Source: RECM01 sp047921215 (lineage in GTDB: Bacteria > Bacteroidota > Rhodothermia > Balneolales > Cyclonatronaceae). From it: a stretch of DNA of 64,000 bases. Both the position numbers and the translations under genes were made by a program. The stretch is taken from positions 200,104-264,103 of the forward strand of contig JBLRWO010000001.1 in assembly GCA_047921215.1 (NCBI GenBank), read 5' to 3'. Below, piece after piece: positions 1 to 7,849 of the stretch (the first letter of the stretch is position 1; each line of letters begins with the position of its first letter). The notes beneath the pieces are model-generated. The model was not told where the DNA came from and ran no database searches. It worked only from the letters and a program-made list of their open reading frames with translations.

Positions 1-1557
1 GGCAGATCCCAGTATGCCGAGCAGCAGAATTCCAAAACCGATATGGGTAACCGTCCCCCCCACGATTTTCGGGTTATTTCTGAGCAGGGTCAGCATCACG
101 GCACCGTTTCCGACTACGGCAAAAAATCCGGAGAACAGAAAAATCATCTGTCCGAGATCGCGGATGTTTCCTGTTACTACCACCGCAACGGTAATGATGG
201 AGGTTAGCAGCGTTGGAAAAATGAGAGCACCCGAGAGGCTTTCAATCGTATGTTTTTTCCACCACAGATACTGGGTAACAACGGTCATAAGTGCAATGAG
301 GATGGCAAATGGCATGGTCCACTGGTTATAAAATGCCATTTCCGGTGGTGTGGGATTCTCCACAAACAAGCGGCCGATGATGGGAGTACTTGTACCCAGA
401 ATAATAATAAGCCCGGTCACAAACAGGATCATTGCACCTGCAATCATCATGAATTCCCGGCTGATTACCGGTGATTCGGTATCGGGTTTTGGCATATTTC
501 TGTAGCGGTAAACGAACATCCCGAAACCGATGATGATGATGACCAGCATAAAAATGAGCAACTGGTTGTACAGACCAAGGTCCACAAAGCTGTGTACGGA
601 TGCATCGCCAAGTACACCTGACCGTGTAAGGAATGTTTCATATACAATGGTCATGTAGGCCAGCAGGGCAAATACGATGGATGCTTTAACCGAAGCATTG
701 CTTTTACGCTGAATAAGCATTGCATGTATGCCGGCGACCCCGAAGATCCATGGAACAAGGGATGCGTTTTCCACAGGATCCCAGGCCCAGTACCCCCCGA
801 ATGAAAGCGTCTCATAAGCCCAGTAGCCACCCAGAAAGATAGCTGTAAGCAGGGCCAGATTCGCCCCTAGCGTCCATGGAAGAGCGGGAAATACCCACTG
901 CCGGTACTGTTCTCTCCAAAGTGCCGCCATTGCAAATGCATAGGGCACCGTCATCATCGCAAAACCCAAAAAGAGAATCGGCGGATGGATCACTATCCAC
1001 GGACTTCGCAGCAGGTCGTTGAGTCCGCTGCCGTCTGCAGGCACAAAACCAGGATTGGTCTGGAAAATGGGGGCTTCGGGCATGGCTTCGGCTAGTGTTC
1101 TGAACGGCGAAATTCCGACCTTTACACCAAACAAATCGACTCCTAGCAACATCCAGAGCAGGAAAACCTGCGTCAGAGTCATGAAAAACATAACCGGGGC
1201 ACGATAGGTATCTGATGTCCATCGGATCAGGGCCAATCCCACAATAAAGGAACAGAGTATCCAGAGCATCAGGCTCCCCTCCTGCCCGCTGTAGAATGCC
1301 GCAATCAGATAGCGGGTCTGCAGATCCAGACTTGTATAGTTATAGACATAGAAGTACTGAAACGCATTGGTCAGGATGAGATACATCAACAGTACCGATG
1401 CCAGTACCATGAAAACCCCTTTAAAGCCGAACATCCAGTTCGCAGCTGATAAAAAGTGTTGTTTTTCGCTGCGTGCAGCCAGAAAATAGAACACCGTTGC
1501 AGCTATGCTGAGCAGAAATGCCAGCAGGATGGAAAGATTACCTATGGTACCGATCAT
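1..1557 (-). CDS. ccmF: Cytochrome c haem lyase CcmF (3' part beyond window)
   Basis: A polytopic membrane protein that joins haem to apocytochrome c outside the cytoplasmic membrane. The reading frame is open from the ATG at 1557 to the left edge (519 codons seen) with no stop, so the C-terminus is missing. The tryptophan-rich WWD haem-handling motif GGYWAWDPVENASL lies at about residues 250-265, within many hydrophobic segments, and an earlier segment reads YSGQEGSLMLW as in the CcmF/CcsA family. The start is 7 nt after the ccmE stop, so it is the fourth gene of the ccm operon. The family assignment is firm. CcmF versus another CcsA-family member is judged from the position after ccmE and the large size. 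Confidence 0.9.
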   Translation of the reverse strand, partial: MIGTIGNLSILLAFLLSIAATVFYFLAARSEKQHFLSAANWMFGFKGVFMVLASVLLMYLILTNAFQYFYVYNYTSLDLQTRYLIAAFYSGQEGSLMLWILCSFIVGLALIRWTSDTYRAPVMFFMTLTQVFLLWMLLGVDLFGVKVGISPFRTLAEAMPEAPIFQTNPGFVPADGSGLNDLLRSPWIVIHPPILFLGFAMMTVPYAFAMAALWREQYRQWVFPALPWTLGANLALLTAIFLGGYWAYETLSFGGYWAWDPVENASLVPWIFGVAGIHAMLIQRKSNASVKASIVFALLAYMTIVYETFLTRSGVLGDASVHSFVDLGLYNQLLIFMLVIIIIGFGMFVYRYRNMPKPDTESPVISREFMMIAGAMILFVTGLIIILGTSTPIIGRLFVENPTPPEMAFYNQWTMPFAILIALMTVVTQYLWWKKHTIESLSGALIFPTLLTSIITVAVVVTGNIRDLGQMIFLFSGFFAVVGNGAVMLTLLRNNPKIVGGTVTHIGFGILLLGILGSA

Positions 1558-1564
1558 AATTCTG

Positions 1565-1960
1565 CTATTGGGCTGCCGTCATTTCGAATTCGGAGACGTC
1601 GTTGTATTTCGACGGGCATTTTATGAGCATATCATCGCTGTAGAAAATCCCGTTACGGATTTTGCCAATTACTACCAGACGTTCGGCATCATCAAAGTTG
1701 GGTGGTTTGGGTTTGTTATAACTCACCCTTCTGATATTGCCTTTTTCGTCTTCCATGTGGAAGGTAAAGATGCGTGTATCGGTATTATAGCCGTGTGGCA
1801 TATCGGGCACAAAATTACCCGCTACATGAACACGGTTCCCGTAGCGGTTTTCAGCCTCCTGAAAATCGACATAGGAGTCGATACTCTTACCCAGGTTAAT
1901 CATCAGAAGTGAGGTAAATCCGATAATGGCGACAACGCCGATTAATACCCTTGGTTTCAT
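1565..1960 (-). CDS. ccmE: Haem chaperone CcmE, cysteine (CxxxY) variant
   Basis: A periplasmic haem chaperone (131 aa) anchored by one N-terminal membrane segment (about residues 5-22) that carries haem from CcmC to CcmF. The body matches the CcmE OB-fold (VAGNFVPD, TFHMEDEKGNIRRVSY, LVVIGK). The haem-binding residue is not the usual His: the end reads LIKCPSKY, placing Cys115 and Tyr119 in a CxxxY arrangement known from archaeal and Desulfovibrio CcmE (the System I* variant). The gene overlaps the preceding small membrane gene by 4 nt (ATGA) and is followed by ccmF. The assignment is firm; functional use of Cys is inferred from family knowledge. Confidence 0.93.
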   Translation of the reverse strand: MKPRVLIGVVAIIGFTSLLMINLGKSIDSYVDFQEAENRYGNRVHVAGNFVPDMPHGYNTDTRIFTFHMEDEKGNIRRVSYNKPKPPNFDDAERLVVIGKIRNGIFYSDDMLIKCPSKYNDVSEFEMTAAQ

Positions 1961-2223
1961 GAATGGTTCTCTTTTGATTCTATTTCTTCACGTTGTTTGC
2001 GTTCGAGCAATGCCAGTTTCTTTTCGATTCTGAACAGGTAAAAAAGGATCACAAACCAGATGATCAGACTCACACCCAGAACAACTAATATAAGGTCATT
2101 TGACGACATAAATTGCACAAAGGCACCGGCTGTTTCTATCTCGTCGGCTGCATCCCATTTATCGGAGTAGGCGCTGCTGAGAGTATCTGCCAGATTGTAG
2201 GTGTCCGGTTTTGTCAGAATCAT
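1957..2223 (-). CDS. Small membrane protein of the ccm operon, CcmD-like
   Basis: An 88-aa protein with one membrane segment at about residues 44-64 and a basic/acidic C-terminal helix (KKLALLERKQREEIESKE). CcmD proteins have the same plan, a single span followed by a charged helix, and help release holo-CcmE from CcmC. Here the N-terminal ~40 residues are longer and acidic. It lies between ccmC (2 nt gap) and ccmE (4 nt overlap), where CcmD is expected. Sequence similarity to CcmD is weak, so the call rests on size, topology and position. Confidence 0.7.
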   Translation of the reverse strand: MILTKPDTYNLADTLSSAYSDKWDAADEIETAGAFVQFMSSNDLILVVLGVSLIIWFVILFYLFRIEKKLALLERKQREEIESKENHS

Positions 2224-2225
2224 GA

Positions 2226-2888
2226 TCAGTCGATCGTATGTTCAAGTTGATAATTGAGTTTTTTGTAGCGATACACAATATCCATTAGCCAGATACTAAG
2301 GCCTATAAAACCAATTACAGCCGGATAAAAAATAATGCGCAGTTCCGGTGCGGTCATATCACTGAAAGCCGGGTTCCCGTCGGCCCCGGGGTGCAGGCTC
2401 GGGAGCTGACGTGGTATTACATATAAAAGAAACGGGATGGTTGATACCGCGAAAATATTATAAACAGCTGAAAAACGGGCTCTTTTGCCTGGATCATCAA
2501 AAGCTGTACGAAGTATGAAGTATGCCACAAATATGAGCAGTGCCACGGCAGCAAGGTTCATTTTGGGTTCAGCGAATGTCCACCAGGTACCCCAGGTGAA
2601 ACGGGCCCAGAGCGAACCGGACAGCAAACCGCAAATTCCGAATACAACCCCGACCTGGGTGGCCGTTTCCGCCTTCATGTCAAGCTCCATCTTTTCCGAA
2701 TTTAGAAAGCGTATACTGTATATCATACCTGTCAGGAAAGCAACGTACATGGTAAACCACATCGGCACATGAAAAAACAGGTTTCTCGCTGATTCCTTGA
2801 GTATCTGGATCTGCGGAATATCAATCAGAAAGCCGAATGTGATGACGAGTGTGAGCCATACAGCCACACCATATTTCCAAAACTTCAC
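2226..2888 (-). CDS. ccmC: Haem exporter/haem-handling protein CcmC
   Basis: A six-span membrane protein (220 aa) that loads haem onto CcmE. Visible are the conserved first His (NLFFHVPMW, His40), the tryptophan-rich motif beginning TWGTWW at about residue 98, and a second periplasmic His (LPSLHPG). The WWD motif continues as TFAEPKMN where most CcmC proteins have WDxRLT, so the usual acidic and aromatic positions are altered. It is the first gene of the ccm cluster on this strand, with the start at 2888 behind a 210-nt gap shared with the divergent PH-domain gene. No ccmA/ccmB ABC genes are seen in the window. Confidence 0.9.
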   Translation of the reverse strand: MKFWKYGVAVWLTLVITFGFLIDIPQIQILKESARNLFFHVPMWFTMYVAFLTGMIYSIRFLNSEKMELDMKAETATQVGVVFGICGLLSGSLWARFTWGTWWTFAEPKMNLAAVALLIFVAYFILRTAFDDPGKRARFSAVYNIFAVSTIPFLLYVIPRQLPSLHPGADGNPAFSDMTAPELRIIFYPAVIGFIGLSIWLMDIVYRYKKLNYQLEHTID

Positions 2889-3098
2889 TTTGCGCGGGGT
2901 ATCATTTATATTTAAAGGTGAGCCTTAGCCACTGCCTGCACCGGACACCGTAAAAACGATTTTAAATATACAAAAATTCCCCCCTATTTTAGAGAAATGA
3001 ACGATATTTGATGCACAATGCACATCGAATAAAATGGCAATCCGTGACTGGCCGGCCAAAGTGCCTAACCCTCAACTACTTGAAGCTTCCTTCCCGAA

Positions 3099-3638
3099 AT
3101 GAGTAACCACACCGAAAATACCTATTCCCTGCAACCGGATTGGCAGCACTATTTTATACCTTTTGTAATAGCAATGCTGCTCATTCCGGTATTGTTTATC
3201 GGTATGTTCATCATCTACTATTACCGGACCCTGTTGATGGAAACCTGGTACCATATCGGCAACGACCGCATTACGAGATCGTTCAGAAAAAACCATTCGC
3301 AGATCATGCTGTCGGAGATTACCGATATGGATGTAACCTATAACATGCTGCACAAAAAGTTCGGGCTTGGCAATGTTCATATCAGAGGTGCAGGCAAGGA
3401 AGTGATTCTGGAGGGTGTAAGTAATCCTGTGCAACTTGTGGAAACCATTCAACTGGCGGTTGACCAGATTCAACTGGCCAGACAGACCGAACTCAAACCG
3501 AAAAATGATTTTGAGGATCTGAAAACCGGGGCGGCCGATCAGATGAATTACCTGGTCGGCCTTTGGCAACAGGGGCTTATCACCAACGAGGATTATGAGC
3601 TCGAGAGAAAAAAATATGTTCGTAAAGCCGGCAACTGA
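3099..3638 (+). CDS. Membrane-anchored PH-domain-like protein with SHOCT-like tail
   Basis: A 179-aa protein of unknown role. It has one strong membrane segment at about residues 19-42, then a compact beta-rich region (WYHIGNDRITRSFRK through GAGKEVILEGVSNPVQLVETI) resembling bacterial PH domains of the DUF304/bPH type. The tail reads YLVGLWQQGLITNEDYELERKKY, typical of a SHOCT-like short C-terminal helical motif. It is transcribed divergently from ccmC and followed by a long non-coding leader. A frame of similar length lies antisense (3072-3668), but the composition and motifs favour this strand. Domain calls are by eye. Confidence 0.75.
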   Translation: MSNHTENTYSLQPDWQHYFIPFVIAMLLIPVLFIGMFIIYYYRTLLMETWYHIGNDRITRSFRKNHSQIMLSEITDMDVTYNMLHKKFGLGNVHIRGAGKEVILEGVSNPVQLVETIQLAVDQIQLARQTELKPKNDFEDLKTGAADQMNYLVGLWQQGLITNEDYELERKKYVRKAGN

Positions 3639-3925
3639 TTTCCTGACAATTTCACTTACCACGCTCAAATGACCGGCTGTTCTTCCATGAAAAACACCTG
3701 AAATTGCATGGATTAGGAGAATAATTGGAGCCGTTTTGACACAAATTTAAGTTTTTTTTAAATTTATGAAATTTTAGTATCAAAGCGCTTCCCAACTGCA
3801 TCCGGTTTAAGAAAATTTGGGGGTTTATTATAAATCATTTAGGCAATAGTTGTTATATGATTAATATTTTTAACCATTGAATGAGCATTATCACACGATA
3901 TCAGAACTTATTTATGTCTGAAGGG

Positions 3926-3954
3926 TTGACATGTTGTGTCTAAATGACAATACT
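3926..3954 (+). promoter_or_regulatory. Candidate promoter of the ilv-leu operon
   Basis: TTGACA at 3926-3931 is followed after 17 nt by AATACT at 3949-3954, a fair match (6/6 and 4/6) to a -35/-10 pair. Transcription from here would begin near 3960, upstream of the Ile-rich leader frame. Promoter rules in this lineage are uncertain (Bacteroidota often use a different -7/-33 pattern), so this is only a candidate. Confidence 0.3.
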
Positions 3955-4078
3955 ACGACAGGACAACAAGCCTGATCATAATCAATGCTGTTTGAATACA
4001 CAGAACACACATATCAACCAAACCCGATACGGACGCAGTAACTCCGGAACACGGTCTGCCGTTTCTGTTATTCCCTCC

Positions 4079-4171
4079 TTGCATGGTGCCACTCCCGACA
4101 TCATTATCAGCATTATTATTATCAGTCTACTAGTCCTTGGGATTTTCTCTGAGCTACTAATTATTAGCTGA
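4079..4171 (+). CDS. Candidate ilv leader peptide, Ile/Leu/Val-rich
   Basis: A short frame ending at TGA 4169-4171 whose last 24 codons contain ten Ile, five Leu and one Val; the runs read DIIISIIIISLLVLGIFSE. Two-thirds of these residues are the end products of the operon that follows, as in leader peptides such as enterobacterial IlvL, where ribosome stalling at Ile/Leu/Val codons controls attenuation. The start is uncertain: TTG at 4079 gives 30 residues, and the frame is open back to an ATG at 3944 (75 residues). The part before 4079 has no such bias. Inverted repeats begin 5 nt after the stop. A second tiny frame, ATG 4084 to TAG 4134, is Leu-rich but shorter. Confidence 0.6.
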   Translation: MHGATPDIIISIIIISLLVLGIFSELLIIS

Positions 4172-4175
4172 AAAA

Positions 4176-4282
4176 CAGAGGTCATCCCTTAGCCTGCCTT
4201 CCGCAACACTGCATTCTCACACATTACAAGACAAGCACCAAGGGTTGACCTCAGAAGAAAACTGTGAACTTCATAAGGTCAA
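4176..4282 (+). promoter_or_regulatory. Attenuator-like inverted repeats in the ilv leader
   Basis: Block B (4176-4190) pairs with block C (4240-4254) at 13 of 15 positions. Part of C (TTGACCT, 4245-4251) can instead pair with AGGTCAA at 4276-4282 (block D), with a possible inner GAAG/CTTC stem. The core AAGGGTTGAC of C also occurs at 3921-3930 (block A), which could pair with B at 9 of 10 positions if transcribed. Such mutually exclusive 1:2, 2:3, 3:4 stems next to a leader peptide are the hallmark of ribosome-mediated attenuation. No U-run follows B:C or C:D, so a classical intrinsic terminator is not evident. About 200 nt of further untranslated sequence separate this from ilvB. Confidence 0.5.
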
Positions 4283-4484
4283 TACATGCAAAACGGAAAC
4301 ATCCATAACGCAACATCCAACGTAATGTCCGGAGTCTTGAGCGAGAAACTGCCAGTACGATTTCCGTCTGTAATTGCCCTTCCTGACAGCGCACGGGGCG
4401 GTATTACGAATTCCAAAAGGAAAACGGATTTCCATTCAGTCTGCTAAATCCAAAACCACTACACCGAACAACAGATCAAACATT

Positions 4485-6251
4485 ATGTCCGTCACAGTAA
4501 AAACATCTCAACAGACACAGGTTAAAGCTGAAACAAACGGCCATACAGCCTCAGTTGATACCAAAGTAATGACTGGAGGCGAAATTCTGATTCAAAGCCT
4601 CATCGATATGGAAGTAGATACGGTTTTCGGATACCCGGGCGGTGTGGTTCTCGGGGTGTACGACGACCTGTACCGGCATACCGAACTCAGGCATATCCTG
4701 GTGCGCCATGAGCAGGGAGGTACGCATGCGGCCGAGGGGTATGCCCGGATGACCGGAAAGCCCGGCGTTGTGCTGGTCACATCCGGACCCGGCGCCACCA
4801 ATACCGTTACAGGCATAGCCAACGCCTATATGGATTCCATTCCCATGGTCATTTTCACCGGTCAGGTAGCCTCTACCATGATCGGCAACGACGCGTTCCA
4901 GGAAGCCGATATTGTAGGCATCACCCGCCCGATTACCAAGCACAGCTACCTGGTCAAAAAGGTGGAGGACCTGCCCAAAATTATCCGTGAGGCCTTCCAC
5001 ATTGCTGCTACCGGGCGGCCCGGACCCGTACTCGTAGACCTCCCGAAAGACATGCTTTTCAGCAAGGGTGCCTACCAGAAAAACCATCCGGTCAAAATTC
5101 GAGGTTACCGGCATGACGCAGATGGAGATGATGCACAGATCCGGAAAGCCGCCGAACTGATCCGCGTGGCTGAACGTCCGCTCATCTACGCCGGTGGCGG
5201 AGTGGTGATGGGTGAGGCCTGGGAAGAACTCCGTGAATTTGCTTATAAAACCGGCATCCCTGTAACCACTACATTGATGGGTCTGGGTGCCTTCCCCGAA
5301 TCACATCCGCAGGCACTCGGTATGCTGGGCATGCACGGCACCTGGTACGCCAACATGGCAATTCAGAGCTGTGATGTACTCATAGCTGTGGGAGCCCGCT
5401 TCGACGACCGTGTGACCGGCCGCGTGAAAGACTTCTCCCCTCTCTCCAGGAAAATCCACATTGATATCGACCCGGCCTGCATCAATAAAAATGTGGAAGT
5501 GGAAGTCCCTGTGATCGGCCACGTTAAAAATGTACTTTCCCGGCTCATCCCGCAGGTTGACAAGGCCGATATCGGCGGATGGATCAGCCAGCTTGATACC
5601 TGGAAGGAAGAACATCCGCTCAGATGCCCGATGGAAAAAGATGTGATCACTCCACAGTGGATGATCCGCAGGATCTCGGAATTTACCAATGGCGATGCCA
5701 TTGTGGTTACTGATGTGGGTCAGCACCAGATGTGGGCGGCCCAGCACTACACCTACAACCATCCCCGCTCGTGGATATCCTCTGGCGGGCTCGGCACCAT
5801 GGGATTCGGCTTCCCGGCGGCAATGGGTGCCAAGATCGCCTGCCCCGACCGTGAGGTGGTATGCATAACCGGCGACGGCGGCTACCAGATGACGACCTTT
5901 GAACTGGCAACGGCCGTTCACTACAAAGTGCCCGTGAAGATTGCCGTTATGAACAACGGCTACCTCGGCATGGTGAGGCAGTGGCAGGAGCTTTTCTATG
6001 GCGGCCGCTACTCGCATTCCCATCTGGCCCCCGGCAACCCCGATTTTGTGAAGATGGCAGAGAGTTACGGCGCGATCGGGATGCGGGCCCGCACTCCCGA
6101 AGAACTCGACAGGGTTCTCGCTGATGCGATGAAGGTGACCGATGTGCCGGTGGTTATGGATATAGTTGTGCCGGAAGGCTATAACGTTTACCCGATGATC
6201 CCACCCGGGGCTGCGGTACACGAAATGGTTGAAGAAGACCCCAAACCCTGA
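4485..6251 (+). CDS. ilvB: Acetolactate synthase large (catalytic) subunit
   Basis: Condenses two pyruvates to acetolactate, or pyruvate and 2-oxobutyrate to acetohydroxybutyrate, using ThDP, Mg and FAD. The product is 588 aa from the ATG at 4485, near the family norm; the frame is open further upstream to a TTG at 4374 but that stretch is not ALS-like. Visible are the catalytic Glu in VRHEQGGTHAAEGYAR (about residue 76), the FAD-domain GARFDDRVTG, and the ThDP motif GDGGYQMTTFELATAV (about 463) ending near NNGYLGMVRQWQ. It opens the eight-gene ilv-leu operon and is followed by ilvN after 6 nt. Likely controlled by the leader described upstream. Confidence 0.97.
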   Translation: MSVTVKTSQQTQVKAETNGHTASVDTKVMTGGEILIQSLIDMEVDTVFGYPGGVVLGVYDDLYRHTELRHILVRHEQGGTHAAEGYARMTGKPGVVLVTSGPGATNTVTGIANAYMDSIPMVIFTGQVASTMIGNDAFQEADIVGITRPITKHSYLVKKVEDLPKIIREAFHIAATGRPGPVLVDLPKDMLFSKGAYQKNHPVKIRGYRHDADGDDAQIRKAAELIRVAERPLIYAGGGVVMGEAWEELREFAYKTGIPVTTTLMGLGAFPESHPQALGMLGMHGTWYANMAIQSCDVLIAVGARFDDRVTGRVKDFSPLSRKIHIDIDPACINKNVEVEVPVIGHVKNVLSRLIPQVDKADIGGWISQLDTWKEEHPLRCPMEKDVITPQWMIRRISEFTNGDAIVVTDVGQHQMWAAQHYTYNHPRSWISSGGLGTMGFGFPAAMGAKIACPDREVVCITGDGGYQMTTFELATAVHYKVPVKIAVMNNGYLGMVRQWQELFYGGRYSHSHLAPGNPDFVKMAESYGAIGMRARTPEELDRVLADAMKVTDVPVVMDIVVPEGYNVYPMIPPGAAVHEMVEEDPKP

Positions 6252-6257
6252 TCGTTC

Positions 6258-6791
6258 ATGTCAGAGCAAACCGTAATACCACAACCCCGAAAAAAAATGG
6301 CGAAACGCCACACGATCTCCCTCAAGGCCGTCTACGGATTTAACGCCCTCTCCCGCATTTCCGGGCTTTTCAGCGGCCGCGGTTTCAGCATCGACAGCAT
6401 ATCGTTCGGCGATGCTGAGGAGCCTGAAACATCGCGGGTAACCATCACCACCAGCGGCGACGAACGCATCATCGAGCAGATCACCTTCCAGCTCGAAAAA
6501 TTGGTGGATGTGGTCGAGGTGAAAGACCTCACCTATGTACCCCATGTGGAGCGGGAGCTGGCCCTTGTGAAGGTGGGCAGCGATATGGCCAACCGGTCCG
6601 AGATCATGCAGATCGCCAATGTGTTCCGGGCCAAGGTTATCGATATCAGCCCTGAAAGTATGACCCTTGAAATTACCGGCAGCCGCGACAAGGTGGATGC
6701 ATCCATCACCATGCTCGAGCCCTACGGCCTGCGTGAAGTGGCCCGAACGGGTACCGTTGCCCTGCCCAGAGAATATCAACCCAAAGATTAA
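6258..6791 (+). CDS. ilvN: Acetolactate synthase small (regulatory) subunit
   Basis: A 177-aa regulatory partner of IlvB that carries valine feedback. An N-terminal ACT domain is clear (HTISLKAVYGFNALSRISGLF, then RGFSIDSISFGDAE) and is followed by the ALS small-subunit C-terminal domain (ELALVKVGSDMANRSEI, DISPESMTLEITGS). Length fits the IlvH/IlvN long form. An in-frame ATG at residue 14 (MAKRHTISL) could be the start; the upstream ATG at 6258, 6 nt after ilvB, is kept. Lies between ilvB and ilvC. Confidence 0.95.
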   Translation: MSEQTVIPQPRKKMAKRHTISLKAVYGFNALSRISGLFSGRGFSIDSISFGDAEEPETSRVTITTSGDERIIEQITFQLEKLVDVVEVKDLTYVPHVERELALVKVGSDMANRSEIMQIANVFRAKVIDISPESMTLEITGSRDKVDASITMLEPYGLREVARTGTVALPREYQPKD

Positions 6792-6817
6792 ACCCAAACA
6801 ACAGAAAACCTCCGGAT

Positions 6818-7849
6818 ATGAAACTCTATTATGACAACGATGCCAACATCAATTACCTCGACGGCAAAAAGGTGGCCATTCTCGGCTACGGAAGCCAGGG
6901 CCATGCGCACGCTCTGAACCTGCGCGACAGCGGTGTCGAGGTTGTGGTTGGCCTGCGCAAAGACAGCAAATCCTGGCATAAGGCCGAGGAAGACGGCCTT
7001 CGTGTTGCCGAAACCGCCGAAGCGGCCAAACAGGCCGATATTGTTATGATCCTGATGCCCGATCAGATCCAGGCCGATGTGTACGAACGCGATGTTCGTC
7101 CCCACATGAAGGCCGGTAACGCACTCGCATTTGCCCACGGCTTCAACATCCACTTCAACCAGATAAAGCCCAGCCCTGATGTGGATGTGTTCATGGTAGC
7201 CCCGAAAGGTCCCGGGCATCTCGTACGGCGCGTATTCACCGAAGGCCAGGGTGTTCCCTGCCTGTTCGCCGTTTATCAGGATGCCAGCGGTGCGGCGCGC
7301 GATATCGCCATGGGATACGCCAAGGCCATTGGAGGCACCCGTGCCGGCATCATCGAAACCAATTTCCGGGAAGAGACCGAAACGGATCTGTTCGGCGAGC
7401 AGGCCGTACTCTGCGGCGGCGTGACCGAACTTATCAAATACGGATTTGAAACCCTTGTCGAGGCCGGGTACAAACCCGAAGTCGCCTATTTCGAATGCCT
7501 CCACGAGCTCAAACTGATCGTTGACCTGTTCTATGAAGGCGGCATCGAAGGCATGTATTACTCCGTGAGTGAAACGGCCGAATACGGCGGGATGGTTGCC
7601 GGGCCGAAAGTAGTGGATTCAGGTACCAAAGACCGTATGAAGCAAGTACTGCACGATATTCAGAGCGGTGTATTTGCCCGTGAATTCATTCTCGAGAACA
7701 AAGCCAATCAGCCGGTGATGAATGCCCTCCGCAGGGCCCACCACGAGCACCCGATCGAGCAGGTCGGTGCCAAACTGCGCCCCATGATGAGCTGGATAAA
7801 AAACACCAAATCGAAAGATGATGCCAAAACAGTCAATACTACTGTTTGA
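6818..7849 (+). CDS. ilvC: Ketol-acid reductoisomerase, class I
   Basis: Converts acetolactate and acetohydroxybutyrate to dihydroxy acids with NADPH and Mg. The 343-aa length is that of the short class I enzyme. The Rossmann motif GYGSQGHAHALNLRDSG is at about residues 24-40, and the knotted C-terminal domain shows the metal-binding acidic residues in TETDLFGEQAVLCGG and the ECLHELKLIVDLFYEGG segment. It precedes cimA, whose start lies inside this gene (32-nt overlap), so the two are probably translationally coupled. The next step, dihydroxy-acid dehydratase (ilvD), is not in the window. Confidence 0.97.
   Translation: MKLYYDNDANINYLDGKKVAILGYGSQGHAHALNLRDSGVEVVVGLRKDSKSWHKAEEDGLRVAETAEAAKQADIVMILMPDQIQADVYERDVRPHMKAGNALAFAHGFNIHFNQIKPSPDVDVFMVAPKGPGHLVRRVFTEGQGVPCLFAVYQDASGAARDIAMGYAKAIGGTRAGIIETNFREETETDLFGEQAVLCGGVTELIKYGFETLVEAGYKPEVAYFECLHELKLIVDLFYEGGIEGMYYSVSETAEYGGMVAGPKVVDSGTKDRMKQVLHDIQSGVFAREFILENKANQPVMNALRRAHHEHPIEQVGAKLRPMMSWIKNTKSKDDAKTVNTTV

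Noticed and set aside
3072..3668. 198-codon frame on the minus strand opposite the PH-domain gene
   Set aside because: It mirrors the plus-strand gene, which has a clear membrane segment and SHOCT-like tail; the antisense product has no recognisable pattern.
4374..4484. TTG at 4374 as the ilvB start
   Set aside because: The extra 37 residues are basic, unlike any ALS N-terminus; ATG 4485 gives the family length.
5301..6221. 306-codon minus-strand frame inside ilvB
   Set aside because: Antisense to an unquestionable gene, His/Gly-rich composition typical of reverse-strand shadows in GC-rich DNA.
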